Notes: generated by a model not told the origin, from the letters alone. A stretch of 64,000 nt of DNA from Gordius sp. MW1 (GCA_964036665.1 OZ038532.1:18751037-18815036), one strand, 5' to 3'; positions 1-21,275 are shown, counted from the stretch's first letter. Translations and numbers: made by a program.

Positions 1-7625
<7,625 letters not shown>

Positions 7626-8085
7626 AACACGAAGTTGATGAGAAAAATACTTTCTTAGTCATCCAAAAACTTTGATATGTTCTGAGTTAGGATTGTTACA
7701 ATCCTATAAATTATCGTGATTCTTCCATCTATGATTTTACCCCTTGCTACTCACTCTTCTCCTCCTTGCTAGGCAACTAGCAATAAAATTGTAATTGTAG
7801 GGAAACCCTGAAAAATCACGTCTACCATCATTATGTTACCTTTGCAATATCGTTTGAATTCGCCATAACAAAGCTATATAAGATGTTTTTTCAATGTACA
7901 TAAATCATGATTATTATCTTTTTTAAATTTATCAATTCGTAATATTATTAGGCAAATTTGTTTGTGTATCGAATCAGGTGATCACGCCGATCATATATGG
8001 CATTTATACATCTCTATTCATATGTGTAAAATATATTAGCTATCACTCTATATTGTAGGAAATAAAAGTGAATAAAAAGCCGAGT
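7626..8085 (+). other. Alk: Probable Alk 3' untranslated region
   Basis: AT-rich sequence directly after the stop with candidate poly(A) signals AATAAA at about 7782, 8061 and 8071. The transcript end cannot be fixed from sequence alone. Confidence 0.55.
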
Positions 8086-11000
8086 TAGCACTTAGCGGGG
8101 GGTTAATTTAAGTCGTAATATTTCTTTTATTTGTGTTTGAATTTTCACATTTGTTATTAGTAAACCCGACTCAAAGACTTATAATATAAATTGCCAGTTT
8201 AATTAAACAAATAGCCAATAAATATATTCCTTATCAAACTCATACCAAAACGTAAATATAAGATTTCGTTTAAAAGCGTAAAAATGTACAAATCTTACAT
8301 TAATTTAACATTGTATTTAAAACCATCTAAATCCCTTTTAAATTTAATTGAATCCAGAACGATATGGATTATATTGATTATTGACACCAGAGGTGTTAAA
8401 AGAGAGAGTTATATTACAAAAACACTGTTTTAGGTAAAACCTCCCATTTTTTGGATAAAAAATGATCTTAGTAAAATTAATGCAATGGCGAAAGCTTGAA
8501 AGCCTTACGTGCCTGTATTAATCTTGTTGATCCTTACATTTTTTAACCTCGATTGATATTTCGGGTAAATATAACCTTAAGGCTTTATATAAAGACTTTA
8601 ATTTTAACGTTATTTAAAATGAGAATTAAACCTTTGCGCTTATTTTAATAATATATTTTTACATTAAAACCATTGATAAATTAACATACAAGATTGTAGA
8701 TTATTTTCCTCCGAGTATTACTTATTTTTATCTGCCCATATTTTAAACGCATAAAACGCATGTTGATAATATTTAATAATATCGAATTGACTATGCCCGA
8801 ATGCCGCCACTTCAATATGGACGAATTGCTCTGACTTTTTAAAGAACAGACAGACGCGGTACTACTAGATTCAAAGGCGACACAGCAATGAGTCCCTGAT
8901 ACAAATGACATTCGTAAATTTCACCAAAAAGCAGCCACCATTAAAAAGAGTATATACAATTGAGATCTGGTAACACGCGACAGTTGTCCTCGGTCGAAGA
9001 ATTCATACATCGAAAGTGGCCTGGAGGAAATATTACCAATTTCAAATTTTTCTCATGACAACAATATTCTTCGTGTGGCATAGCACATTTTCGAATCTAC
9101 AGAGCAAAGTTGCGAATGTAATTTGTATCAGAGGCAGCCAAAATCGCTACCATTGCTGGTTCGGCATCAAATCTATAGGCCTTTTATTCGTTAGAAAAAC
9201 AGCGCGATTCATATACAAGCGTCAACATTCTGTCATTAGTCATTTCGTATTAACATCTGATTCTTAACGTTTTCAAACCTCGAGACTTTCGCGTCGAGCG
9301 AGACATAAATCTCGAGGTATTTTATTTGTTGTTGTCTAATTAATCAGCGAGTCTGTTTCAAAAAGTTTTGCACAAGAGCGTCATTTAGCGTTTGCAATCT
9401 ACATGTTCTTTCTGATTATAGCGTCTGTATCCCGTTTTAGTAATCGTCATTTTTCGTTTATAGTACTAAGATACAATATCAGCTAGGCATACATTAGAGT
9501 GAGCATCAATATGTAGCGCCTTACGATTGAATAAACTGACCCAAATATTCATCACTTCTTGATCAAGAGATTCATCGCCCATCTGCAATTTAGTTTTGCC
9601 TACACGTTGCCTATCGTGTGGTCAAATTGTATATGTAAAATACTTTCTGGTTCATTTACATGCCTGAATGCGATAGATACCAGCATCTTGGCTATGCAAT
9701 TACTTGCGTTAATTGTTCGACATACCAATTAAAGCATACAATGTAATTAGTCTTGATCAGAATACTCTTCTCTCAATTTTATTAAATCCCTCTGACGAAT
9801 ACCATAGCCACACGCTCAGTCTTGTTTATAGATTTGGCGATGTAGGTTGCCCACGTAATTCAGGATTAAATGTATATCTATGTTAAATCTAAGGTCCCCG
9901 CTGCTACGAATTCAGATTGTTTCAACTCTGATTTATGTCTAGTTTTAAAAACACCATAGGACAATGTGTTCCGGCGCGCAATACGCTGTGATAATTATCG
10001 CACGAATACGTTGAAATTTTTACAATTTTTTAAAATTTAAAAGCGCCCCTAATCAGAATATTCGCTTTCATGGGGTGATTTTTATTAAAGGAGTTTTACG
10101 CTTACGCGCGTCTTATTTAGTCTATAGTAAATAGGGTTGGTAGTGTATTTTATTATATCGAAATCATAACAGTAGTAAGGAATAAATAAATCGCGCATTT
10201 ATATATCAGTAAGTGTTGTAAGTAACGATAAACAATGAAATTCAAGTTAATTCTCCTCGCGTATTCTTTCTCCTTTAACCTTGTGCGTATCCCTACCAAA
10301 TCTCTTTCGAGGTAAATGAAGTCGTTTCACGACAAGTGATATGTATGAGTATGCGTGCTTTGTCCATCGACCAAAACGTTCTACCGAATCTACAAACGTC
10401 TTTCCCACGCATCTTTTAATAACAAGTGAAGGTGTGCTGGTGAACTTGTAGCCTGATGAAGTTTGCAACGAGCAATTATACAGTTTTATGCTTATGAGCT
10501 TTTTGATTAACTGTAATGTAAGGGTCATGTTCTCGAACCGAGATTCCTACGAATTGTTGTGACTTAAGTGATAGGTTAACATATGGATTAGCCCTTCGTA
10601 AAACTATATGCGATAAAAGTGATTTTGGTACACGATAACGGCCGAATCGAAAACACTTAGAATATTACCAATACAAGCTTGTTTACTAATTTATCAGAGT
10701 ACAACAAACCTGTTACAGGAGTCTCTGGTCCAGACGGGATATTCTGACTACGTCGACGTCTTCTTATGCCTTAGAGTATTTTAATTTTATATAGAAGTTT
10801 AGTGATGTTTGGATGAAATGCATGACAGTCTAATCTATCAAAGAATCTTTATTTTTAAAGAGACATAACATGCGAATACAATTTGGAGATAAAAGGACAA
10901 AACGCGAGATTGAATAAATGCAGCGAAGATGTAGTTATAAAAAATATGGATAGATATGTAACGAGAATAGATGGGATGGAGTAAAGTAATCCTGTGAGGA

Positions 11001-12550
11001 TCAGAAGACTTACCGATCTCTAAATTCCAAATGCATTGGCATTATATAGTTCCTAATTTAGATCATCGAATATTCTGTAAATGGTGCAGAACAAACTTGA
11101 ACAAAAAATTATCCGATTTTATCCAATTCGCTACCATTCGATTTTATCCAATTGGCTACTTAATGTCGCCAATGTCTAAACACTACAGAAGTCTTAAAAA
11201 TATTGTCATAAAAATTCATGAGCACTTAGTCAAAGACAGAACGTAGGTTTGCCTAACTCGTGAAGGACAAAGAGATCTTATTTTCAATTGGACCAATAAT
11301 GGAGAGAATTTGGTTTTGACTTTAGAAAACCCACAATTGTATTTAACAAATCTTAAAATAATCTTCTTACTCTATTTTGCATGTAACGCTACATGACTTG
11401 CTCATATACATTTCTAAATGTAGCATACATTGCTTCGGTAACACATAATCTCATTACCTTAGCAACAACATACAAGCATGTTATCACTAGGAAAAGTCCT
11501 GCCAATTTTTTATACAAATATAAAATTCTAAACATTGCCCTCATTAATGCTGTTCAATTTTATTGTAAATTTGATTCTTAAAATGATGTGGGATTTACCA
11601 TACATCGGACCCTATCTATTAATAACACTAGTAAAAATATTCTGATAAAGTTTAACATACAGGCAAGTCGCAAAATTGCCTCATTGGGAAAATTTAGCTG
11701 TTTACACTGGCCATAAACAAATATATATTTAATAAACTTTAGACCCCACCCCCCAAGGAAAAGTGTTGCCTCCTCACCCCTCGCCCCTTAAATAAATGAC
11801 TTAGGCAAATCAATCACTTAGCCAATCGAATCATGTCTAATTTTTATAAAAATTTAAAGATTTGATAACAGTAATAAATGCCTATTGCAGCATGTGTATC
11901 CTGGAACTCTCCTGCAAATACACTACCATAGGCGATTCTGTAATTTTAAAATTAATTGATATCTACTACGGCATTCACCCTGTTCTTATCTTTTTAGTGC
12001 AATTTATACATATAGCCAAAATAATAGTTTTTTTAATTGTAAACCAGCAATTGAATAAGCTTTAAAAATAAGTAATTGAGACTTACAAACGTCAGGGTTG
12101 GCTTTAGCCGGGCCTGAAAATACAAAATGATTTTAGCCTCGGGCTGGGGTCAGATAAATTAAATTCAAACATCCGTTATTTTTGTTTTTAGAAAAAACTA
12201 CCCAAAATCGCATTTTTTACTTTTTGGACAGGACACTTCAATTAGCAACGAAAGTGAATAGCCTATAAATTCATAGCGCGTTTAAAATTTAAATCATAGG
12301 CATATTTCAAGAAATTCCTCAACAGTTTAAATTTGGTTTTTTGTTGCAATAAAAATATCATTATTTTATCATGGCACCCTTCATCCCTATCAATCGACTG
12401 GCATTGATATTGATTATCTATCTGCTGTCTAAGTTAAATTCGTAAACCCAAAATTATATTCGAATGGCTCCTAGCAAAGACCAGAATCTGACCCGGCCCG
12501 CTGCTTGAACCTGCCCGACCCGGCCAATATTTGGGCAATTCGGGCTCAAT
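8086..12550. other. No gene recognised
   Basis: Mixed-composition spacer. Short open frames exist (for example 9016-9267 plus and 10247-10528 minus) but show no domain, codon pattern or splice context. 8930-9400 and 10550-10780 are slightly less AT-rich than the surroundings. The stretch near 12100-12550 carries GCCCG-rich blocks (GACCCGGCCCGCTGCTT) shared with 19150-19290, probably an old transposon end. Confidence 0.6.
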
Positions 12551-12599
12551 AATATTAATTGCTATGCAATTTATGGGCTCACTTTCCATTTTCCGATGC

Positions 12600-12695
12600 C
12601 TTGTCACGCTCTTCGGTGTCTTGCACCGAATGTCTTGTCTTGCACCGAATGTCTTGGTGTCTTGCACCGAAATGTCTTGCACCGAATGACGCTGT
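12600..12695 (+). repeat. Minisatellite, TCTTGCACCGAAT unit
   Basis: Four to five imperfect copies of TCTTGCACCGAATG in a row, directly inside the left border of the composite element. In copy A the same position holds GTCGTCC repeats, so the segment next to the border seems to vary between copies. Confidence 0.7.
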
Positions 12696-12749
12696 TTACT
12701 TTTATTATTAATCGCTATTATTAATTTAACTAGTTTTTGGGTTAGAATC

Positions 12750-13860
12750 CCGGGTTTTTTTTGACTCTTATGATTGTTCTTGTTACTACCATTAATAATA
12801 AGACTTTTTGGCCGTCCGTTGGCTGCTGACCAATGGAATGAATTGACCATTGGCCAAAATGTGAATCGCAATTATTTTTTTCGTTCTTTTTTGACTATTA
12901 TGATTGTTCTTGTTAATACCATTGATAATATGGCTTTTTGGCCGTCCGTTGGCTGCTGACCAATGGAAAAAAATGACCATTGGCCAAAATGTGAATCGAA
13001 GTTTTTTTTTCGTTTTTTTTTGACTATTATGATTGTTCCTGTTACTACCATTGCTATTATGACTTTTTGGCCGCCCGCTGGCTGCTGACCGATGGAAAAA
13101 AATGACCATTGGCCAAAATGTGAATCGAAATTATTTTTTTTTGTTTTTTTGGCTAACATTGACAATTACCCTATGCCCTCCCCTAGCAGAGCCTATGCCC
13201 CTACTGATATGGGTCACTGTGCCCCCCCTACAAAAGCCTATGCCTCTCCTGATGTGGGTTCGAATCCCGGAGAGGCCAAATTTTTTTTATATTTTTTGTT
13301 TAAATTAATATATTGTTCTTGTTAATACCATTGATAATTAGACTTTTTGGCCGTCCGTTGGCTGCTGACCAATGGAATGAATTGACCATTGGCCAAAATG
13401 TGAATCGCAATTATTTTTTTCGTTTTTTTTGACTATTATGATTGTTCTTGTTAATACCATTGATAATATGGCTTTTTGGCCGTCCGCTGGCTGCTGACCA
13501 ATGGAAAAAATGACCATTAGCCAAAATGCGAATCGAAAATTGTTTTTTCGTTTTTTTTAACTCTTATGAATTTATATCCACTTTTACCGTGTCCTGGCTG
13601 CTGACCAATAGAAAAAAATGACCATTGGCCAAAATGTGAATCGAAAATTTTTTTCTCGTTTTTTTGACTCTTATGAACTTATATCCACTTTTACCGTATC
13701 CTGGTTGCTGACCAATGAAAAAATGACCATAGGCCAAACTGTGAAACGAAGTTTTTTTTTTCGTTTTTTTTGACTCTTATGTATTTATCGACTGTCCGCT
13801 GTCTGCTGACCAATGCAAAAAAATGACCTTTAGCCAAAATGTGGTTGAAAAAGTTTTAAT
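12750..13860 (+). repeat. CCAATGG-hairpin tandem array, second locus
   Basis: At least eight units with GGCTGCTGACCAATGG and GACCATTGGCCAAAATGTG, separated by T-runs and CGTTTTTT spacers. It is interrupted at about 13150-13320 by a tRNA-like segment and CTATGCC/TGATATGGGTC repeats. The last units (13700-13850) are the most diverged. Confidence 0.85.
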
Positions 13861-13911
13861 TTAGCACCTGTAAATTTTTTGAGATATCCTTACATTACCT
13901 GTGTCATTTTT

Positions 13912-14025
13912 AGGTGGCAATAGCGGAGCTATTGCATGTCGCTGCTCGTTGTGACATTTTGTCATGCGCGGTCGTAACAGGCAATAGCGGACTGCATGTC
14001 GCTGCTTGTTACGTCGCAAGTCCAT
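13912..14025 (+). repeat. Short imperfect direct repeat pair
   Basis: GGCAATAGCGGA followed by GCATGTCGCTGCT occurs twice about 65 bp apart (near 13915 and 13979), separated by GTGACATTTTGTCATG, which includes a small palindrome. Its role is unknown. Confidence 0.6.
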
Positions 14026-14699
14026 TATTAGTATTCAATCAAATTTCATTATTCTCCATTATGTATGTTTGCAACTTTTTATGTTTGTTATTAAGTTTTA
14101 TTTATTATATTGTCTGGGTTTCTAAATTTTTAATTGATTTTATAAGCCACCCTTACAATTATCCATTAATAAAGTAGGTTTTAATGATTTTTATTATATT
14201 TTAATTGCTTAATATTATTAAAATTAATATAATATGCTTATTAATTTTGCTAGGTAATTTATTGTTTTTATGCTACTTTCCTTGACGCTAAAATCATCCA
14301 ATCAATAAACCCTTTCCACGCAAGTGACAAGACACATTGCACAGATGAAAAAAAACGAATACACGTTAAAATATAGTTCTGTCTTAATATTTGTATAAAT
14401 AATTAACTAATCATTTTGCATTTAATACCCCCCTATAGGCATTCTGGCCCTTTTCCACCTTTCTCGCCCAAAAAATTGCATAGCAAATATGCTACTTTTA
14501 TACAGCGTATAGAAGAGTTCGCCCTTCCCTTCCCCTCTTCCCTTCCCCCCTTCCCTTCCCTTCCCCCTCCCCCTTCCCACGAGGGCCGAAGGCCCGAGTT
14601 TTTTGAATAACTTTTTTCCCTTCCCTTCCCCCTCCCCCTTCCCACGAGGGCCGAAAGCCCGAGTTTCTTGAATAACTTTTTATTTTGTGTTTGTGTATT

Positions 14700-15400
14700 A
14701 TTTTGTCAATAATAAAAATTAGAAACTAAAATAAACTTTTTTTTACAAAGTATAACTATATTACTGTTATAATTTTTAAATAATATAATTTCGGGCCTGC
14801 AGCTCTAATAATTCGGGCATGGCCGGGCGAACACTTTAAATGAAGGGTGGCGGAATTATAAAATTAAACCAGGCCGGGTTCAGGCAGAAAATTAACAAAT
14901 TTGGCCTCTGGCTTTTAACTACACTAACGTGCGCGGCCTTTCCCCATAGCAATAATAACATTGTCCATAGACAATCGCTGTTAATATTAAATTATAACTT
15001 CGTTCATGAAGGAAATATCAAAAATACCCATTATATTGATAGTGCCCAGTTAACTGCATTATAAATTGGGAAATAATTAGATTTTACGCGACAACATAAT
15101 TATAGCTTACTCTACCATTGGGGTGATTGTGGTAATAGACATTCAGCTTCTTCTTTAAGGGTTGAATCATTACCCAATCCAATCAATGCATTGCTGAAAG
15201 AATTGACATTAAGTGCGCTTCCGGTGTCGGGTTTTAATTTCCATATAAATTTCATTGATCCCTTGCGGTACAGATATCTCACAGTATTATTCTCGCCTAA
15301 TAACACAACGATATAAAAAATAATAACAAAGTTTAACCCAATAAAATGTAAGCAATCTTAGCGAGAGATTGCCCATGCCTTACAAATTTATATATACCGT
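14700..15400. other. Spacer with a GCCGGGC-rich relic
   Basis: About 14790-14890 carries TTCGGGCCTGCAGC and GGCCGGGCG blocks related to the GCCCG repeats elsewhere. The rest is AT-rich. The open frames at 14840-15064 plus and 15112-15306 minus show no recognisable domain. Confidence 0.5.
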
Positions 15401-15409
15401 AACATAAGC

Positions 15410-15740
15410 CATGGGCATAGGCAAGGGGAGGCAGGGAGGGGCGACTACCCTCCTTAAATCCAAAAACTCGTTGAAATTTGTAGAAACTATGGCTATATTT
15501 TTACCAAATTATCATTTAGGTCATAGGCGTAGCCAAGGAGGGGGGGGGCAGGGAGGGGCTGCTGCCCCCCTCTAAATCCAAAAATTTGTTGAAATTTTGG
15601 CTAAAATTTCAAAAAATGATCATTTTGCCCCTTTAATCATTGTTGCCCCCCTCTAATTCCAATGCTGACTACGCCCATGATATAGACCCTTCCTAAATCA
15701 TTTTTGCCCACCTCTAACTTCAATCCTCCCTACGCCCATG
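15410..15740. mobile_element. GCGTAGCC-family MITE, one full and two partial copies
   Basis: A full copy runs about 15522-15679, from CATAGGCGTAGCCAAGG plus a G-run to CTGACTACGCCCATG. A truncated left half starts at 15410 (CATGGGCATAGGCAAGG) and an extra right half ends at 15740 (CCCTACGCCCATG). Both arms carry TTTTGCCC or GGGGGGCAG blocks. Confidence 0.75.
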
Positions 15741-16634
15741 ACCTAAGCTATAGCATATACCTTAAGCTCACTCACACCCAAAAAAATTGGTTGCTTTAAT
15801 GATTGTTTAACATAAATTTTTAATAGACGGCCTAATCGACGCAATATGGTACAACAAACTACCTATTTATATGTAATTACTAATTAGCAGTTATACACGA
15901 AGAACTTATATATGGCGTTGTTGATTTCTCAGTTCAAGTGAGTAGTAGAAAATGTCTAAAACCTAGGCAATTCCTTTAACCACTTAGTGCTAAACCAAAC
16001 ATAAGATCACATTTTGTAGTCGAGATAAAAATATATCCTTAGAAAGCAATATGTTTATGCATGCACATCTGAAAAAACTAAGCAGTTGAGGTATGAAGAT
16101 CCTAGTGTAATAGCCCCGTTTATGGCAAGAGATTAACATAAAATTAACAAAATATAGATGGCGTTATAGCTATTATTCAGATATTAGATAAAGTATTATA
16201 ATTTCGATATTTATTCGATATGGCAAGTATGGAATTTTTTACATGTAATAATTGATAAATGTTTATTAGCAGTAATTAAATTAGATATATATTTCAATTG
16301 TGTATGATGACAACACACATTTTAAATAATCTCTTTACACCTTAATACTTGTTTTATTTATAAGCTTTTAATTGTGGGGGTCACCAATGTTGGTGGATTA
16401 ATTTAAAAATACTTAATCAAATAATTTTTAAATAAAATAAATTAGAATAAAATTCAATGATTTGTCTAGATAGAAAATCTTAATATATTTTTAATTTTAT
16501 AAAAGCTAGAGTCAGTCGGATGCCGTAATTCACGTCCATGACGTACTCTCCAAAATAAGATATGCCTATTCAATGAAGAGCTTGCACGATTATACATTTA
16601 TTCAAAGGCCAAGGCAACAGAATAATCAAGCTAA
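15741..16634. other. AT-rich spacer, no gene recognised
   Basis: No coding frame, RNA gene or clear repeat was recognised between the MITE cluster and the hAT element. Confidence 0.6.
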
Positions 16635-16642
16635 CTTACTAC

Positions 16643-17795
16643 TAGTGTTTCGATCTCGTCTCGTCTCGGTCTCGAAAACAAAATCTCGTCTCGTCTCGGG
16701 AGCGATTGAGAAAATCTCGATCTCGTCTCGTCTCGGTCTAGAAAAATCTCGGTCTCGTCTCGTCTCGACGAGAATTCTCGTCTCGTCTCGACTTTAAAAA
16801 AAAAATATATTCGGAATAAAAATTTCTCCTGTTTGATTAAAAATATAAATAAGTGTTCAAAAATCCAAATGGCAAATTTTATATTTTTCGAAAAACTTTA
16901 ATACACAAACTTTTTAAAGATTTAGCGGGACACGACATCTCAGTGACAATATAAAGATATGAATTAACTCATAAAGATAACATTTTCTATAATAAGTGCA
17001 GACTAAAAAAACTATAAATAAATTTGAAATATAAAAAATTAAATTTTATTGTTCTAGCAAATTATAATATTTGTATTAAATTCACTGTGTCTGTCAACTA
17101 TAAATGGACTTCAAAAATTATAAGTTCGCTTACAGTTGATTTAGTTGCATAATTGAGAAAAATGAGACCCTTTATTAACCTTTGCTAATGCTTCAAAGTA
17201 GACCTTAACATATTTAAGGCAAATGTTTAAGTCCATTAATATAACCATCATTAATTTAACCCATAGTGTTTATTGCATGTTTACTATAGCGCTATAAACC
17301 TCAAAGTGCGAGTGACATTTAATGATGTTATTATTATTTATGATAACTAGTTGCACAAATTAAAACGTTGTAAAAACAACAATAAAAGCAGCATTATTAT
17401 AGAAATAAGAACATAAGGTTTAAACTTTAAATTAATGAATACGTATTTAAATGTATGACAAAAATCAACCATACTTAGGTAAATGATTGCCAAATTTTAA
17501 TTTTTTTTGCAAAAATATATAATATTAACTACACTTGGGATTTTTTTTATTCCATACATATTGATTTACACTTAATACCTTAAATGTAAATTAAAGTACA
17601 CAATAATTTACTAAAATCTAACGATCAATAAAAATTCGAGATCTCGCCGAGAAAATCTCGTATCGTCTCGTCTCGACCTCAAAATTCTCGTCTCGATCTC
17701 GACTCCATTTTTCAAATTCTCGTCTCGTCTCGTCTCGGTTTTTCGAGACGAGACGAGACGAGACCGAGATTTTTCTCGGTTTTTCCGCATCACTA
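16643..17795 (+). mobile_element. Non-autonomous hAT element with TCTCG arrays (CTCG-hAT), 1.15 kb
   Basis: Ends TAGTGTTTCG and CGCATCACTA, hAT-type, flanked by the perfect 8-bp duplication CTTACTAC at 16635-16642 and 17796-17803. Dense TCTCGTCTCG repeats lie just inside both ends and form an extended inverted structure. The core is AT-rich and has no transposase. The ORFs at both ends (16573-16797 plus, 17611-17793 minus) are only the repeat read through. Confidence 0.92.
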
Positions 17796-18249
17796 CTTAC
17801 TACTCCTTGAAGTTTATAAAAAGGATCTTAGTAACAACCTACACTAAATAGACTCCTCATGAGCATTAAATAAGTGTATCATTTTCGCCATTTTGAAATA
17901 TGCACAAATAAGGGAAGAAGATTTAGATTATAGTACTTTCGTTTATTTAAAGTGTATTTAAAACGTAATAAAAAATATTGAACTAGATTAAAAACAGCAT
18001 TTTAAAATATATATTATTTACCAAATTTATAAAAATGTTAAAGCAATTTAGTGCCATCTGCATTTTTTCAAATAATCATTTAAACATTCATTTTTTAATT
18101 AATAATGAGGAAGGTATATTGACTTTTTCTGTTTTAACAATGGGGTATCTGCAGAAAGACAAGGGAGATAGTTAAATTAAAAATGGTGGTTTAATGATAT
18201 ACATTTTACCATATGAAACATATGGCATGAGCAGTCTAAGTGTCTTGGT

Positions 18250-19165
18250 AACAAGGCTGATAAACGAGGTGATAATATATACCAATTAATTTGGATTAGT
18301 GACCGAAACAATCGATCTGATCTTGAGATTAAGGGAAATGATAGATAAATATGGTGAAAAGAGGGAAACTATATGATCTCTATTGACTTGGAGAAATCTT
18401 TGACACGGTCCCTCGCTATTTAATATATTGGTCCTTGAGGAAAAACGCATATGTACGGTTTCTAAAATTTCTTAAGAGACCTCAAATTCTTGCTTCATAA
18501 CGGTAGTTTTGGGTTGAATTTGAATTTTCGAAGATCTGCTCGAATTCAATATAATTATGGACACGATAACGATAGACATTCAAAAGGCATCTCCTTGGTG
18601 TATGCTAGATGGCGATGATATAGACTATGCGAAGAGACAAAGGAGAAAGTATTCGAAGCCGAAAAGTGGTTAAAGTGCTTAGATAGACATGGTTTAAAGA
18701 TCAACAATCGTAAAATAGTATAATGGAATAAACTTTAGAGACATCCCATCGCGGGATGACCATCTAAAGTACCCAAAATTATATAGATTTGGTTGCGCAA
18801 AAATGATGAATTAAATGGCGAAGTATATTCGGTGTAATTTGCGACAAGAAGTGGTTGGTTAAAGAGCAAAGCTTACAAACCCATCTTTGTTGTACGATAC
18901 AACATTATATCCTTTGCCGTCTCTTGGCCTATTTTAGAAGATAATGATATAGATCTTTGTATTTAACCAATATATCTTTTTTTGGATTACCCTTATATAT
19001 GTAACTTTGTTTTCCGTGAGAATAAATTTTGTAACCATTGAAAAAGTTTACGTTTGTTACTCTTTGAAGGTTAAACTTGGACATTATACGACACAGAAGA
19101 AAAGTTATTACAAGTCACGGAGATAATAATACGATGGAGCTTAGCTTAAAGTATTTAGACCAGAG
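18250..19165 (+). pseudogene. RTE-type reverse transcriptase relic
   Basis: Base-level similarity to the RT half of the RTE element at 44-46 kb: both contain GATAAATATGGTGAAAAG or a close variant, TTGACTTGGAGAAA, GATGACCATCTAAAGTACCC and GCGAAGTATAT. It is heavily mutated with many stops and indels. Both ends are truncated. Confidence 0.8.
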
Positions 19166-19640
19166 ACCAGAAATGCTCGACCCGCTGCTTAAACCTGACG
19201 GGCCGGGAAACTGTCGTAAATTTTGACTTTCGCGTGGGCCCGGGCGGGCACCATAACAAGATTCGGGCAATTCGGGCTCAATGTTGTTTTTAAAATAATA
19301 TATTATATAGGATTTGTGTATAATTTGTCATTTTTTAATTTGATTATTGTGGCATCTTGCCGAAATTAATCTAATGCCGAAATTAATCTAATGTTAAATT
19401 CTATTAATTCCTACACACGCGTTGCCAAATTTCACTCATTCCTGTTCTAACCTGATCTTTGGCAAATCATGTTCATCAATGTTCTAGTTAATGTAAAATT
19501 CTAATGTTGTACATCTCCTACTGACATTTATAACATGCTTCTGTACAGTGGACGACTGACCTGTTAGGCGACAACCAATTAGGTTACAGATTTATGTGCG
19601 ACTAGAATGAGCTTAACTGGAGAAAAATACAAGTGATAAC
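19166..19640. other. GCCCG-rich transposon end and spacer
   Basis: 19150-19290 has GACCCGCTGCTTAAACC and GGCCCGGGCGGGC and shares a long similar stretch with 12478-12550 (CCCGCTGCTT, TTCGGGCAATTCGGGCTC). It looks like the end of an unassigned element. The rest is spacer. Confidence 0.5.
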
Positions 19641-19644
19641 CAAG

Positions 19645-20480
19645 TAATGAAAACCAATAAGGTTATTTGACACATTTGCACATACGTTCAGTTCATATAT
19701 ATTCTACTTATTTTGTACCAAAAAGCTTTAAGATGCACCACATAAAAGTAACATATAATAATTATGCCTTTTTTAAAACTAAATAATCATAAACAATATT
19801 CTACTTATTTTGTACCAAAAAGCTTTAAGATGCACCACATAAAAGTAAGATTTTTGGGCCTTAGTGAATTTATATGTATTTTAGCTACCTTAGAAGTAAT
19901 CTCAATTCATTGATCTACCTTAGAAGTAATCTCAATTCATTGATCTTCCAACTCAATCTGTTCAATGTTCAACGTATTTTATGTGCATATTTTTTAAATC
20001 TTTAGATTAGTCAATGTTAAAACAATGAATTCATAGTGATGAAAACCAATAAGGTTATTTGACACATTTGCACATATGTTTATATTATAATTATGCCTTT
20101 TTTAAAACTTGCAGTTCTTTCAACTCAATCTGTTCAATGTTCAACGTATTTTATGTGCATATTTTTTAAATCTTTAGATTAGTCAATGTTAAAACAATGA
20201 ATTCATAGTGATGAAAACCAATAAGGTTATTTGACACATTTGCACATATGTTTATATTATAATTATGCCTTTTTTAAAACTTGCAGTTGATAAACAATAT
20301 TCTACTTATTTTGTACCAAAAAGCTTTTAGATACACCACATATTTTGGGCCTAAGTGAATTTATATGTATATTAGCTACCTTAGCACAAGTAATCTCAAT
20401 TCATTGATCTTCCAACTGGAGCTGTTTAATGTTCAACTTATTTTATGAGCATATTTTTTAAATCATTAGATTAGTCAATG
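19645..20480 (+). repeat. Complex tandem repeat, 172-bp and 33-bp units
   Basis: A nearly identical 172-bp unit is repeated at 19949-20120 and 20121-20288 (start CAACTCAATCTGTTC). A 33-bp unit AGCTACCTTAGAAGTAATC is duplicated at about 19881-19945. The segment TTCTACTTATTTTGTACC recurs near 19702, 19799 and 20300. Confidence 0.85.
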
Positions 20481-20489
20481 TTAAAAATA

Positions 20490-21275
20490 TGAATTCATTG
20501 CATTAAATATGTACTATTTTTTAACATTATATCAAATAAATTTGTATACTTAGAGCTTGTCTTTGATTTGTATATAACTCAAATTAAATTGTTATTTGAA
20601 GTAGTGCATGATGATCCTAAAGATATTAAGATTGAAAATTAATAACATACCTTAAGACATTATGTTATTCAGATTGTCTGAAGTATTGCAAGGTATAATA
20701 TTTAAACTTAAAAGATAATGTGGAAGTGATTCACATACAATTATATAACAAACAGTTATAACTTTATCTCAATTCATCAGTAAATATAAGTTTACATTCT
20801 AATATACAATAAGTAATAACTTTTTCTATACATAGAGGATTAGCTAATACATTGGCTTAATATAAATTTTAACTTAATTTATACTTTGCATATTATAAAC
20901 TCATCCCTGCTTTTACTGAACTAAACAAATTATTATAAATGTACGTATATTGTTCAATATATAATATTTAAATTAAAACTTTTATAACATATATCATTTA
21001 TGCATTTTTGGACTTACAATCAATAATTTTTTATGAAAAATAGAAAAAAATACTATATTAAATACTTATTTGCCTTAATAGTTTATGGCTTATTTACTAA
21101 CTATTTATTAAGTGTCAAAATTATTACTAATTATTAATAAGTAAATTTTTTTTTGCTTTTCTCAAAATGTTAGACTAAGACTAACACACTCATGTATTCC
21201 AACCATAGATAATAATTTTTAAGGCATTACATTGAACATTAGAGGGTGTCAAGCACTAGCACGCCTATGCACTTG
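20490..21275. other. AT-rich spacer, nothing recognised
   Basis: Very AT-rich, without a coding frame or recognisable repeat. Confidence 0.6.

Larger units (their letters stand above)
12555..14605 (+). mobile_element. Composite element copy B (Helentron/HINE-like)
   Basis: Same plan as the copy in the Alk intron. The left block TTGCTATGCAATTTATGGGC is at 12559-12578, and its near-exact inverted partner starts at 14466. Between them are a TCTTGCACCGAAT minisatellite (about 12600-12695), a CCAATGG array (12750-13860) and a tRNA-like segment with GGGTTCGAATCCCGG near 13257. The right side has the C-rich tract and the hairpin GGGCC-GAA-GGCCC at 14583-14595. The hairpin tail is duplicated once more at 14610-14670. 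Confidence 0.65.

Noticed and set aside
10247..10528. 93-codon minus-strand frame
   Set aside because: No domain, no splice context and no repeat relation; likely chance in a less AT-rich stretch.
16573..16797. Open frame rich in SRLVS
   Set aside because: It is the TCTCGTCTCG subterminal array of a non-autonomous hAT read as protein; the same occurs at 17611-17793 and 43655-43760.
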